A DNA stretch of 64,000 bases from Chryseobacterium sp. JV274 (GTDB taxonomy: Bacteria; Bacteroidota; Bacteroidia; Flavobacteriales; Weeksellaceae). Where the stretch lies: assembly GCF_903969135.1 (NCBI RefSeq), contig NZ_LR824569.1, positions 2,687,001 to 2,751,000 on the forward strand, read 5' to 3'. The notes beneath the pieces are model-generated. The model saw nothing but the letters and a program-made list of their open reading frames with translations. It ran no database searches and was not told the origin of the DNA. Positions 1-7,924 of this stretch are shown one piece after another (position 1 is the first letter of the stretch; each line of letters opens with the position of its first letter). Position numbers and translations under genes: made by a program.

Positions 1-575
1 AGTCCGCTGATAATGGGTGCTACAGTATCTGGAATAGCAAAACCGAAAAGCAAGGGATTAAGACATTCTTCTGTTTTGGTATCTCTTATTTCAAAATGTA
101 AATGCGGACCAGCAGAGCCTCCGGTATTTCCACTTAGTGCAATTTGCTGTCCTTTTTCCACCGGAAACTGTCCAGGCTGGAACGTGATATCCTGTTCCCA
201 CTTTTCGTCTTTATATTGTCTTTCCTTTACATATTCATCAAGCTTATTGAAGTATTTGTTCAAATGGGCATACACAGTAGTATAGCCATTGGGATGAGTA
301 ATGTACACTGCATTTCCAAAACCGTTCCGTTCCACTTTTATTCTGCTCACATATCCTTCTGCTGCGGCAACAACCGGCAAATTTTCCTGACTGTTCGTTC
401 TTAAATCAAGTCCCATATGAAAGTGGTTTGTCCTTACAGCACCAAAATTGGCAGCTAGCTGCATGGGAATATTCAAAGGATTCCGGAAATAATTCTGAGG
501 GTAATTATTTTGAGCCTGTATAATGCTCGTGTTGATAAAACAAACAAAAAGCATCAGTTGATAAAAGGTTTTCAT
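1..575 (-). CDS. M23 family metallopeptidase (LytM/lysostaphin fold), C-terminus off the window
   Basis: Reading the minus strand from the ATG at 575 gives an unbroken frame to the left edge, so about 191 N-terminal residues are present and the end is missing. A signal peptide comes first (MKTFYQLMLFVCFI, cut near IQAQ). The LytM zinc motifs follow: HMGLD (His-x3-Asp) and, later, HLHFE (HxH), with the usual GNTGGSAGPHLHF context. Family members cleave peptidoglycan cross-links, or act as activators when degenerate; here the visible zinc ligands are intact. It is divergent from ileS across a repeat-bearing spacer. Family assignment is firm; substrate is unknown. Confidence 0.85.
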   Translation of the reverse strand, partial: MKTFYQLMLFVCFINTSIIQAQNNYPQNYFRNPLNIPMQLAANFGAVRTNHFHMGLDLRTNSQENLPVVAAAEGYVSRIKVERNGFGNAVYITHPNGYTTVYAHLNKYFNKLDEYVKERQYKDEKWEQDITFQPGQFPVEKGQQIALSGNTGGSAGPHLHFEIRDTKTEECLNPLLFGFAIPDTVAPIISG

Positions 576-656
576 ACAGCATTTGGATTTAGAGCTACTT
601 AAATATACGAATTTCCAATCATCATGTCCTTATTTTTGAATTGATATAAGTATTTC

Positions 657-688
657 TTAACCACAGATTACACGGATTTTCACAGATG
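657..688. repeat. Interspersed intergenic repeat, CAC-GAT type
   Basis: The stretch runs AACCACAGATTACACGG then ATTTTCACAGAT. Related copies are at 6624-6652 and, more divergent, at 10887-10908. The terminal repeats of the GxxExxY unit at 25007-25511 share the same CAC-n-GAT-n-CAC-n-ATTT-n-CAC layout. No coding capacity. Confidence 0.55.
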
Positions 689-723
689 TTTATGTTTTTA
701 GATGTAGACAACTTTTTAGTTTC

Positions 724-750
724 GGCTAAAGCCACTTCTATTGAATAAAT
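724..750. repeat. Interspersed intergenic repeat, GGCTAAAGCC type
   Basis: The imperfect palindrome GGCTAAAGCC is followed by CTTCTATTGAATAAATT. The same pair of blocks (GGCTAAAGCC, then a CTnCTATTGAAT-like block) recurs at 6687-6777 and, inverted, at 35951-36021. It is a short solo copy without the inner GCGGACTAAAGTCCGC palindrome seen in the third. Confidence 0.55.
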
Positions 751-903
751 TACATAAAATTTCACATGAAAACAGCCAGAAAAATTCACTTATTGACCAT
801 TCACTATTCACTTTTTTCACTTTCTCTATTTATATTTCTGAGATTGAACTTTTTAATAGATGATATCAAAATAAAACATATATTATAAACCGACAAATTT
901 TAG

Positions 904-911
904 TAAATTTG
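904..911 (+). promoter_or_regulatory. Bacteroidota -7 promoter element of ileS
   Basis: TAAATTTG matches the TAnnTTTG consensus used by the Bacteroidota primary sigma factor. It lies 36 bases before the ileS ATG. No clear TTTG -33 box was found at the expected distance. Confidence 0.55.
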
Positions 912-947
912 CAGACTTAATTAATCAACGATATTGAGATATTTACA

Positions 948-3900
948 ATGAGCCAATTTAAAGAATACAAAAACCTCAACCTTATTGACGTAGCAGAGAA
1001 TGTAGCGGAATTTTGGAAACAAAATAAAACTTTCAATAAGAGTGTTGAGATTCGTCAGGGAAATCCTGAGTTTGTTTTTTATGAAGGTCCGCCTTCAGCA
1101 AACGGTATGCCTGGAATTCATCACGTAATGGCAAGAGCATTGAAAGATATTTTCTGCCGTTACCAGACTCAAAACGGAAAGCAGGTTTTCCGTAAAGCAG
1201 GCTGGGATACGCATGGTCTTCCTGTGGAACTGGGTGTAGAAAAAGAATTAGGAATCACGAAAGAAGATATTGGCAAAAAAATCTCTATTGAAGATTATAA
1301 CAGAGCTTGCCGTGAAGCGGTAATGCGTTACACTGATGTTTGGAATAATCTTACGGAGAAAATCGGATATTGGGTAGACCTTGATGATCCGTACATCACG
1401 TACAAGTCAAAATATATGGAAACCGTTTGGTGGTTATTGAAACAATTATATGACAAAAGCTTGTTGTATAAAGGGTATACGATCCAGCCTTACTCTCCGA
1501 AAGCAGGAACAGGACTTTCTTCTCACGAGCTGAATCAGCCCGGGACCTATCGTGATGTTTCAGACACAACGGTTGTCGCTCAGTTTAAAGTAAAAAAAGA
1601 CTCTTCAGCATTATTCAATGATGTGGACGGAGATGTTCATATCCTTGCATGGACGACAACTCCATGGACATTGCCATCCAATACAGCTCTTACTGTAGGG
1701 AGAGATATTGAATATGTTGTAGTTAAAACTTTCAACCAATATACATTTGAACCCGTAACTGTTGTTTTATCAAGAGTTCTTTTACCTAAAGTTTTCGGTA
1801 AAAAATATACAGAAGGTACAGATGAAGATTTTGCCAACTATACTTCAGAAACTAAAGTAATTCCTTTCAAGGTTTTAAAAGAGTTTACAGGAGAAAAACT
1901 TGTTGACACGAGATATGAGCAATTAGTTCCTTGGTTTACACCCAACGATAATGCTGAAAATGCATTCAGAGTAATCCTGGGAGATTTCGTAACGACAGAG
2001 GACGGTACAGGTGTCGTTCATACAGCGCCTACTTTTGGTGCTGATGATGCGAGAGTTGCTAAAATGGCTCAGCCTGAGATCCCGCCAATGTTGGTGAAGG
2101 ACGAAAATGACAACCTTGTGCCATTGGTAGATTTACAGGGTAAATTCATCAAAGGTGAAAATGTTCCTGAGGTATTCTCCGGAACCTATATCAAAAACGA
2201 ATATTACGATGAAGGAACTGCTCCTGAGAAATCATGGGATGTAGAACTTGCGATCCTATTGAAAATAGAGAACAAAGCCTTCAAAGTAGAAAAATATGTT
2301 CACTCTTATCCACATTGCTGGAGAACTGACAAACCGGTATTGTATTATCCGCTGGATTCATGGTTTGTAAAAATGACCGCTGTAAAAGACAGATTGGTTA
2401 ATTTGAACAAAGAAATCAACTGGAAACCAAAAGCTACCGGAGAAGGACGTTTTGCTAACTGGTTGGAAAATGTAAACGACTGGAATCTTTCCCGTTCAAG
2501 ATATTGGGGTATTCCGTTGCCAATCTGGAGAACAGATGACCTGAAAGAAGAAAAGATCATCGGTTCTGTAGAAGAGTTATACAACGAAATCGAGAAATCA
2601 ATTGCAGCTGGATTGATGACTGAAAACCCGTTCCAAGGTTTTATCATCGGAAGTATGGCTGAGTCTAACTATGAGCTTGTGGATCTTCACAAAAACGTAG
2701 TAGACAAAATAGTATTGGTTTCTGACTCAGGAAAAGCAATGAGACGTGAAAGCGACCTGATCGACGTTTGGTTCGATTCAGGGTCTATGCCTTATGCTCA
2801 ATTGCATTATCCTTTTGAAAATAAAGAATTAATCGACAACAATAAGGCATTCCCTGCTGATTTCATCGCAGAAGGTGTTGACCAGACCCGCGGATGGTTC
2901 TATACACTTCACGCGATCGGAACTGCTGTGTTTGATTCTGTTGCTTATAAAAATGTAATGAGTAATGGTCTTGTTCTGGATAAGAACGGACAGAAGATGT
3001 CAAAACGTTTAGGAAATGCTGTAGATCCGTTTGAAACACTTTCTGTATATGGACCGGATGCTACCCGTTGGTATATGATCTCCAATGCAAACCCGTGGGA
3101 AAACCTGAAGTTTGACATTGAAGGAATTGACGAAGTAAGAAGAAAGTTCTTCGGAACGCTTTACAATACCTATTCATTCTTTGCTTTATATGCGAATGTT
3201 GACGGCTTCAACTATTCAGAAAAGGAAGTGGAAAACCGTCCTGAAATTGACAGATGGGTTCTTTCTGAACTGAATCTTCTGATCAAAGAAGTAAAAGCTT
3301 TCTATGAAGACTATGAACCCACAAGAGTAGCAAGAGCAATCAGCACTTTTGTAAATGATAACCTGAGTAACTGGTATGTAAGATTATGCAGAAGACGTTT
3401 CTGGAAAGGAGAATATTCTGATGACAAGATCTCTGCTTACCAAACATTATACACATGTCTTGAAGTAGTGGCTAAGCTATCTGCTCCTATTGCTCCGTTC
3501 TTTATGGATCAATTATACCAGGACCTGAATAAAGTAACAGGTAAAGAGAACTGTGAATCTGTACACTTAACAGACTTCCCGGTAGCTGATGAAAGCTTAA
3601 TTGATCAGGATCTGGTTGAAAAAACACATCTTGCTCAGAACATTACAAGTATGGTCTTCTCACTAAGAAAGAAAGAAAATGTAAAAGTTCGTCAGCCGTT
3701 ACAAAAAGTATTGGTTCCTGTATTGGATTCTAAAACAGAAGCGCAAATTCTTGCTGTTGCGGATCTGATCAAACAGGAAGTAAACGTGAAAGAATTACAG
3801 TTAATCAATGCTGAAGAAGCATCTCACTTAATTGTAAAACAGATAAAACCCAACTTCAAAGCTCTTGGTCCTAAATTAGGAAAAGACATGAAGGTGGTAG

Positions 3901-4343
3901 GTGCCGAGATTGCAAATCTTAATACAGAACAGATTGCCGGTCTTGAAAAAGAAGGAAAACTAGATGTTCAGGGATATGAAATCACACTTGATGATGTGGA
4001 AATTTCTACAAAAGATATCCCGGGATGGACGGTTACTTCAGACGGTAAAACAACTGTGGCATTAGATTTGACGTTAACCGATGAGCTAAAATCTGAAGGT
4101 ATCGCAAGAGAATTCATCAACAGAATTCAAAACCTGCGAAAAGATAAAGACTTTGAACTGACAGACAAGATTAATATCTCCATTGAAGAAAACTCACCTT
4201 TCCTTAATGATATTAAGAAAAATGAAGAATATATTTCTTCTGAAGTCTTGTCAAATAAAATAGAAATTGTATCTTCACTTTCAAATTTTAACGAAATCGA
4301 AATAGATGAGGTTAATTTTAAGATAAATGTTGAAAAAAATTAA
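948..4343 (+). CDS. ileS: Isoleucine--tRNA ligase, type 2 with swapped HIGH motif
   Basis: Cytosolic class I synthetase charging tRNA-Ile. At 1131 residues it is the long, eukaryote-like type 2 enzyme usual in Bacteroidota. The signature region reads GPPSANGMPGIHHVMAR, so the HIGH tetrapeptide (residues 56-59) is GIHH: positions 1 and 3 are exchanged compared with HIGH. KMSKR is normal at 683-687, and the CP1 editing region lies between the two. The C-terminal anticodon-binding region follows from about residue 740. GxHH-type IleRS2 enzymes have been described as extremely resistant to the natural inhibitor mupirocin, so intrinsic resistance is a reasonable inference. A TAAATTTG promoter element precedes the ATG; the next gene begins 58 bp downstream. 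Confidence 0.97.
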   Translation: MSQFKEYKNLNLIDVAENVAEFWKQNKTFNKSVEIRQGNPEFVFYEGPPSANGMPGIHHVMARALKDIFCRYQTQNGKQVFRKAGWDTHGLPVELGVEKELGITKEDIGKKISIEDYNRACREAVMRYTDVWNNLTEKIGYWVDLDDPYITYKSKYMETVWWLLKQLYDKSLLYKGYTIQPYSPKAGTGLSSHELNQPGTYRDVSDTTVVAQFKVKKDSSALFNDVDGDVHILAWTTTPWTLPSNTALTVGRDIEYVVVKTFNQYTFEPVTVVLSRVLLPKVFGKKYTEGTDEDFANYTSETKVIPFKVLKEFTGEKLVDTRYEQLVPWFTPNDNAENAFRVILGDFVTTEDGTGVVHTAPTFGADDARVAKMAQPEIPPMLVKDENDNLVPLVDLQGKFIKGENVPEVFSGTYIKNEYYDEGTAPEKSWDVELAILLKIENKAFKVEKYVHSYPHCWRTDKPVLYYPLDSWFVKMTAVKDRLVNLNKEINWKPKATGEGRFANWLENVNDWNLSRSRYWGIPLPIWRTDDLKEEKIIGSVEELYNEIEKSIAAGLMTENPFQGFIIGSMAESNYELVDLHKNVVDKIVLVSDSGKAMRRESDLIDVWFDSGSMPYAQLHYPFENKELIDNNKAFPADFIAEGVDQTRGWFYTLHAIGTAVFDSVAYKNVMSNGLVLDKNGQKMSKRLGNAVDPFETLSVYGPDATRWYMISNANPWENLKFDIEGIDEVRRKFFGTLYNTYSFFALYANVDGFNYSEKEVENRPEIDRWVLSELNLLIKEVKAFYEDYEPTRVARAISTFVNDNLSNWYVRLCRRRFWKGEYSDDKISAYQTLYTCLEVVAKLSAPIAPFFMDQLYQDLNKVTGKENCESVHLTDFPVADESLIDQDLVEKTHLAQNITSMVFSLRKKENVKVRQPLQKVLVPVLDSKTEAQILAVADLIKQEVNVKELQLINAEEASHLIVKQIKPNFKALGPKLGKDMKVVGAEIANLNTEQIAGLEKEGKLDVQGYEITLDDVEISTKDIPGWTVTSDGKTTVALDLTLTDELKSEGIAREFINRIQNLRKDKDFELTDKINISIEENSPFLNDIKKNEEYISSEVLSNKIEIVSSLSNFNEIEIDEVNFKINVEKN

Positions 4344-4401
4344 CATGTAGTTATTATATTTCAAATTCCATTTCATAATTTTATTAAAAAAGAGAACGAA
4401 T

Positions 4402-4782
4402 ATGTCAGACGAAAGAGTTAGATACAGCGATGCTGATTTACAGGAATTTAAGGCAATTATTAAAGAAAAAATAGAAAAAGCAGAAAAGGATCTTCAGCTT
4501 ATCAGAGAAAGTTTCATCAATGACCAGAATAATGGAACTGATGATACCTCTCCTACTTTCAAAGCTTTTGAGGAAGGAGCAGAAACATTGAGCAAAGAGC
4601 AGAACTCTATTTTGGCAGGAAGACAGGAAAAATTTGTGCGTGATCTTAAAAATGCTTTGATCAGAATCGAAAATAAAACGTATGGTGTTTGCAGAGTAAC
4701 AGGAAAACTGATTCCTAAGGAAAGACTTTTAGCCGTTCCTCATGCTACGCTGAGCATCGAAGCGAAAAACATGCAAAAATAA
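4402..4782 (+). CDS. TraR/DksA-family regulator with degenerate zinc finger
   Basis: 126 residues: a charged N-terminal helical hairpin (about 10-90), then a DksA-like C-terminal finger (YGVCRVTGKLIPKERLLAVPHAT). DksA proteins bind the RNA polymerase secondary channel and tune transcription with ppGpp. In classical DksA the finger has four cysteines. Here only C97 remains; the others are replaced (C97-x-x-T100 and a SIEAK tail), so zinc binding is unlikely. The RL-x-A-x-P-x-AT core is kept, supporting the family call. It follows ileS on the same strand and is probably co-transcribed with it. Confidence 0.85.
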   Translation: MSDERVRYSDADLQEFKAIIKEKIEKAEKDLQLIRESFINDQNNGTDDTSPTFKAFEEGAETLSKEQNSILAGRQEKFVRDLKNALIRIENKTYGVCRVTGKLIPKERLLAVPHATLSIEAKNMQK

Positions 4783-4806
4783 CCGCAAGGTTTGTAAAAA
4801 ATAATA

Positions 4807-4850
4807 TTGGGTTTATATCGTATTCACGGATACTTTATAAACCTAATTTT
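4807..4850 (+). terminator. Hairpin with T-run after the DksA-like gene
   Basis: Arms TTGGGTTTATA (4807-4817) and TATAAACCTAA (4836-4846) pair with one mismatch and are followed by TTTTT. The loop is long (18 nt), so it is a moderate intrinsic-terminator candidate separating this gene from the next small gene. Confidence 0.4.
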
Positions 4851-4862
4851 TAATGTATACCT

Positions 4863-5108
4863 ATGAGCGAATTATTAATTTTAGGATTTATTATCGCAAT
4901 AGCATTACTGTTTTTCAATAGAGAATGGATTAAAAACAGATTCTTTTCTGAACCTCAGAAAAACTATACTATTGATGATCAATTCAATTCTGATAAACGC
5001 GAGCGGGAGAAAGAGATCGACAGACTTTTAAGCAAAATGGGCAGAAACGGAATCAGTGATTTATCTGAAAAAGATAGAAAACGACTCGACGAATTGTCCA
5101 AAATGTAA
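4863..5108 (+). CDS. Small single-pass membrane protein with DUF6576-like tail
   Basis: 81 residues. A hydrophobic segment (about 3-19, LLILGFIIAIALLFF) is followed by a basic charged cytosolic tail. The C-terminal part (DRLLSKMGRNGISDLSEKDR, then KRLDELSK) looks like the short DUF6576-type helical module found at the end of some Bacteroidota rhomboid-family proteins. That resemblance is from memory, and no function can be given. It lies 16 bp before the next small gene and reads toward lspA, so it probably belongs to that short operon. Confidence 0.75.
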   Translation: MSELLILGFIIAIALLFFNREWIKNRFFSEPQKNYTIDDQFNSDKREREKEIDRLLSKMGRNGISDLSEKDRKRLDELSKM

Positions 5109-5124
5109 AAATTAAATATAAGAA

Positions 5125-5319
5125 ATGGAATCTATTATAGTACATCCAAAAAATGCAATGGAGCTTAGCGCACTGAAAAGTGTACTGAAAGAAATGAACA
5201 TTAAATTTGAAAAAGCTCATGTTAAAAGTTCGTATAACGGACAGAAAGTGGTTAAGAAAGCAAGTGATAATAAAAATATAAAACCTGCTGCAAAACCTTC
5301 AAAACCTAAAGGAGAGTAA
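5125..5319 (+). CDS. Small DUF2683-like protein
   Basis: 64 residues. The start MESIIVHPKNAMELSALKSV, then an LKEMNIKFE motif, resembles the DUF2683 family of short Bacteroidota proteins (METIIVHP..., LKAL...I.FE), and the tail is lysine-rich and disordered-looking. Some DUF2683 genes sit beside toxins, but no toxin partner is present here. Its stop overlaps the lspA start (TAATG), pointing to translational coupling with lspA. Function unknown. Confidence 0.75.
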   Translation: MESIIVHPKNAMELSALKSVLKEMNIKFEKAHVKSSYNGQKVVKKASDNKNIKPAAKPSKPKGE

Positions 5320-5960
5320 TGAAAAAGATATTAGCGATAACATTTTTAGTGTTGTTGATTGACCAGGCTTCAAAAATTTACATCAAAACTCATTTTGAAC
5401 TGAATGAAAGTATTCCTGTAGTCAATGGTTTCTTTAACAAAACTTTTGTTGAAAACCCTGGAATGGCTTATGGATTTCATTTTGGCGGAATCATCGGGAA
5501 ATACTTTCTGGTAATCCTAAGAGTTTTCCTGATTGGAGGAATGGTATATATGTTTAAAAAATGGTTGAAAGACGGAGCATCCAATTATCTTTTGATTCCT
5601 ATGGCCATCATTTTCGCCGGAGCAATCGGAAATCTTATTGACGGAATGTTTTATGGGATGATCTTCGACACCGGAACAGTGTATGACGCCAGTACTGACC
5701 GATGGATTGGGTATGGAGGTATCTCTAAGCTTGTTCCTTTTGGGCAGGGATATTCTACCTTTATGAAAGGCTGTGTAGTGGATATGCTTCATTTCCCGGT
5801 AGTAGACTGGTACGTCCCTGAAAGCTGGCCTTTAATAGGAGGAAAACATATTGAGTTCTTCAAATATATTTTCAATGTTGCCGATTCTGCGATCACAGTA
5901 GGTGCAGCTTTCCTTCTAATCTTCAGAAAAAAAGCATTTCCAAACGGGCTTGAGTTTTAA
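5319..5960 (+). CDS. lspA: Lipoprotein signal peptidase II
   Basis: Inner-membrane aspartyl protease that removes signal peptides from diacylglyceryl-modified prolipoproteins. Family motifs are in order: D15-Q16 in the first membrane helix, NPGMAYG (46-52), GNLIDG with D108, VVDM with D155, and FNVADS with D189. At 213 residues it is longer than E. coli LspA (about 165). The extra length is an insert between the GNLIDG and VVDM motifs (about 112-150), which is common in this phylum. Four membrane helices are expected. The start overlaps the stop of the preceding small gene. Confidence 0.95.
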   Translation: MKKILAITFLVLLIDQASKIYIKTHFELNESIPVVNGFFNKTFVENPGMAYGFHFGGIIGKYFLVILRVFLIGGMVYMFKKWLKDGASNYLLIPMAIIFAGAIGNLIDGMFYGMIFDTGTVYDASTDRWIGYGGISKLVPFGQGYSTFMKGCVVDMLHFPVVDWYVPESWPLIGGKHIEFFKYIFNVADSAITVGAAFLLIFRKKAFPNGLEF

Positions 5961-5963
5961 AAG

Positions 5964-6620
5964 ATGTATTTTCGGATGAAAAAAATAATCAAAAATATTT
6001 TTAAAATTTTCCTGCTTCTTCTGGTTGCAGGAATTATTTTTATTGCCTGGGCAAATTACAGCATAAAAAAGGACAGCGAATCTTTCGTTTCCTATAATAT
6101 TGCAGATGTACCGGAAGCAAAAACGGGTCTGTTACTGGGAACCGGAAAACTTCTGAGCAACGGAACCCCGAATGCTTATTTCTACAATAGAATTGAAGCT
6201 GCTGCCAACTTATACAAAAGCAGAAAAATCCAATATATTATTGTAAGTGGTGACAACAGCACCAAAGACTATAATGAACCTGAAGATATGCAGCTGGCAT
6301 TAATGCAGAAAGGAGTTCCACAGGATAAAATCATTTTAGATCATGCCGGATTCAGAACACTGGATTCTGTGGTAAGGGCAAAAGATATTTTCAGCCAGAC
6401 AAAACTGGTGATTATCTCTCAGAAATTCCACAATGAAAGAGCTGTTTTCCTGGCCAGAAAAAACGGAATGGAAGCCTTTGGTTATAATGCTGCTGATGTA
6501 AATAAATACGCAGGTTTAAAGACCAATATGAGAGAGTACGCTGCCAAAGCTAAGGCATACTGGGACCTTCTTTTCGGAGTAGAACCTAAATTTGGTGGGG
6601 AGAAAATTGTGATTCCTTAA
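5964..6620 (+). CDS. SanA/YdcF/ElyC-family (DUF218) membrane-anchored protein
   Basis: 218 residues. An N-terminal membrane anchor (about 10-29) is followed by a periplasmic DUF218 domain: LLLGTGKLLSNG opens the Rossmann-like fold, then IIVSGDN, a YNEPEDM acidic motif and the conserved PQDKIILDHAGFRTLDSV. Relatives SanA and ElyC affect envelope integrity; the exact reaction is unknown. It starts 3 bp after lspA and is probably the last gene of that operon. A second ATG at 5976 (MKKIIKN) is an equally possible start. Confidence 0.85.
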   Translation: MYFRMKKIIKNIFKIFLLLLVAGIIFIAWANYSIKKDSESFVSYNIADVPEAKTGLLLGTGKLLSNGTPNAYFYNRIEAAANLYKSRKIQYIIVSGDNSTKDYNEPEDMQLALMQKGVPQDKIILDHAGFRTLDSVVRAKDIFSQTKLVIISQKFHNERAVFLARKNGMEAFGYNAADVNKYAGLKTNMREYAAKAKAYWDLLFGVEPKFGGEKIVIP

Positions 6621-6623
6621 TAT

Positions 6624-6652
6624 TTTTTAACCACGGATTTCACAGATAATGG
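6624..6652. repeat. Interspersed intergenic repeat, CAC-GAT type
   Basis: TTAACCACGGATTTCACAGA is nearly identical to the core of the copy at 657-688, with one internal CAC block deleted. It lies just after the SanA-like gene stop. Confidence 0.5.
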
Positions 6653-6686
6653 TGGAGAAGGATACTGGATTATGAGTTGAGAGGTT

Positions 6687-6777
6687 TTGGCTAAAGCCAA
6701 TAATGAATTCTTAATTTAAAGCTGGCTGGGCTTTCTTCGTCTCCGCTCAGAATTATATCCCACCTCCATTGAATTTT
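6687..6777. repeat. Interspersed intergenic repeat, GGCTAAAGCC type
   Basis: GGCTAAAGCC (6689-6698) opens the copy and CCTCCATTGAATTTT (about 6762-6776) closes it, matching the outer blocks of the copies at 724-750 and 35951-36021. The middle part has diverged. Confidence 0.5.
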
Positions 6778-6787
6778 AAATGACAAC

Positions 6788-6821
6788 ATCTTTTATCTTT
6801 TATCTTTTATCTTTTATCTTT
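6788..6821. repeat. Heptamer tandem repeat (ATCTTTT)
   Basis: Four perfect copies of ATCTTTT plus six bases of a fifth, directly upstream of the trpS promoter. A different 7-bp tandem array is at 29394-29441. Confidence 0.8.
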
Positions 6822-6842
6822 CGTTATTCCCAACAAACCTCG

Positions 6843-6850
6843 TAAATTTG
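6843..6850 (+). promoter_or_regulatory. Bacteroidota -7 promoter element of trpS
   Basis: TAAATTTG matches TAnnTTTG and lies 35 bases before the trpS ATG. A TTTCG at 6819-6823 sits 19 bases upstream as a possible weak -33 box; it overlaps the end of the heptamer array, so repeat number could affect promoter spacing. Confidence 0.55.
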
Positions 6851-6885
6851 TAATTCATTAATTCTTTAATATAAATTTTAAACAA

Positions 6886-7854
6886 ATGTCAAGAATTCTT
6901 ACCGGCATTCAAGCCACCGGAACACCCCATCTTGGAAACTTATTAGGGGCAATTATTCCTGCTATTGAACTATCCAAGCAGGAAGGAAATGAATCATTTT
7001 TATTTATTGCGAATCTTCACACGCTTACACAGATTAAAGATGCGCAAACGTTAAGACAAAATACCTACGAGATTGCTGCGGCTTGGCTTGCTTGTGGATT
7101 AGATACTGAAAAAACATTTTTCTACAGACAAAGTGATATCGCTGAAACCTGTGAACTTTCTTGGCATTTATCATGTTTTTTTCCTTATCAAAGATTAACA
7201 TTGGCTCATTCATTCAAGGATAAGGCTGACAGACTTCAGGATGTAAATGCAGGTTTATTTACTTACCCAATTCTGATGGCTGCAGATATTTTACTGTATG
7301 ATGCAGAGATTGTACCTGTAGGAAAGGATCAGCTTCAGCATTTGGAAATTGCAAGAGATGTAGCTTCCAGGTTTAATAATCAAATGGGAGAAGTGCTTGT
7401 ATTACCACAAGCAGAACTTCAGCAGGACACGAAATATGTTCCCGGAACTGATGGGCGTAAAATGTCTAAATCAATGGGAAATATTATCAATATTTTCTTA
7501 CCTGAAAAGGAACTGAAAAAACAGGTAATGAGCATTGAATCAGATTCTAAATCTCTGGAGGAACCTAAAGATCCCGAAACTGATAAAACCTTCCAGATCT
7601 ATGAACTTATTGCAACACCTGAACAAACTGAAGAGCTAAGAGTAAAATATCTTGCCGGAAACTTCGGATACGGACATGCTAAGAAGGAATTACTGGATCT
7701 TATTCTGGTACGTTTTGAGAAAGAAAGAGAAACGTTCGCTTATTATATGAACAACCTTGATGAGCTGGAAGCAAAACTACAGCAAGGTGCCGAGAAAACC
7801 AGACCTATTGCCCTGGAAACTCTTAAAAGAGTAAGAACAAGCTTAGGATTTTAA
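6886..7854 (+). CDS. trpS: Tryptophan--tRNA ligase
   Basis: Class I synthetase charging tRNA-Trp. 322 residues, a normal length. The HIGH-equivalent is PHLGN (residues 14-18) after the typical TGIQATG start, and the KMSKS loop is at 192-196 (DGRKMSKSMGN). DLLYD/VPVGKDQLQHLE, which lines the tryptophan pocket, is intact. It has its own promoter and a strong terminator, so it is monocistronic. Confidence 0.97.
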   Translation: MSRILTGIQATGTPHLGNLLGAIIPAIELSKQEGNESFLFIANLHTLTQIKDAQTLRQNTYEIAAAWLACGLDTEKTFFYRQSDIAETCELSWHLSCFFPYQRLTLAHSFKDKADRLQDVNAGLFTYPILMAADILLYDAEIVPVGKDQLQHLEIARDVASRFNNQMGEVLVLPQAELQQDTKYVPGTDGRKMSKSMGNIINIFLPEKELKKQVMSIESDSKSLEEPKDPETDKTFQIYELIATPEQTEELRVKYLAGNFGYGHAKKELLDLILVRFEKERETFAYYMNNLDELEAKLQQGAEKTRPIALETLKRVRTSLGF

Positions 7855-7874
7855 TACTAAGTTGTAAACATAAG

Positions 7875-7902
7875 AAAGCCTTTCAAACGAAAGGCTTTTT
7901 TT
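7875..7902. terminator. Intrinsic terminator between trpS and the kinase gene
   Basis: A perfect 10-bp stem AAAGCCTTTC / GAAAGGCTTT with an AAAC loop and a T-run on the plus strand. A-runs on the other side let it serve the convergent histidine kinase gene as well. Confidence 0.85.
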
Positions 7903-7924
7903 ATTTATTATGATTTTCTGAATA

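Larger units (their letters stand above)
576..947. other. 372-bp intergenic spacer with repeats and the ileS promoter
   Basis: No credible gene in either strand. It holds a CAC-GAT-type repeat copy (657-688), a GGCTAAAGCC-type repeat (724-750), a low-complexity stretch rich in CATTCACTATTCAC-like heptamers (about 785-830) and a TAnnTTTG promoter element close to ileS. The promoter of the divergent peptidase must also lie here; TATATTTA around 605 on the minus strand is only a weak candidate. Confidence 0.6.

Noticed and set aside
13..404. Plus-strand frames at the left edge
   Set aside because: Antisense to the M23 peptidase, whose motifs on the minus strand are unmistakable.
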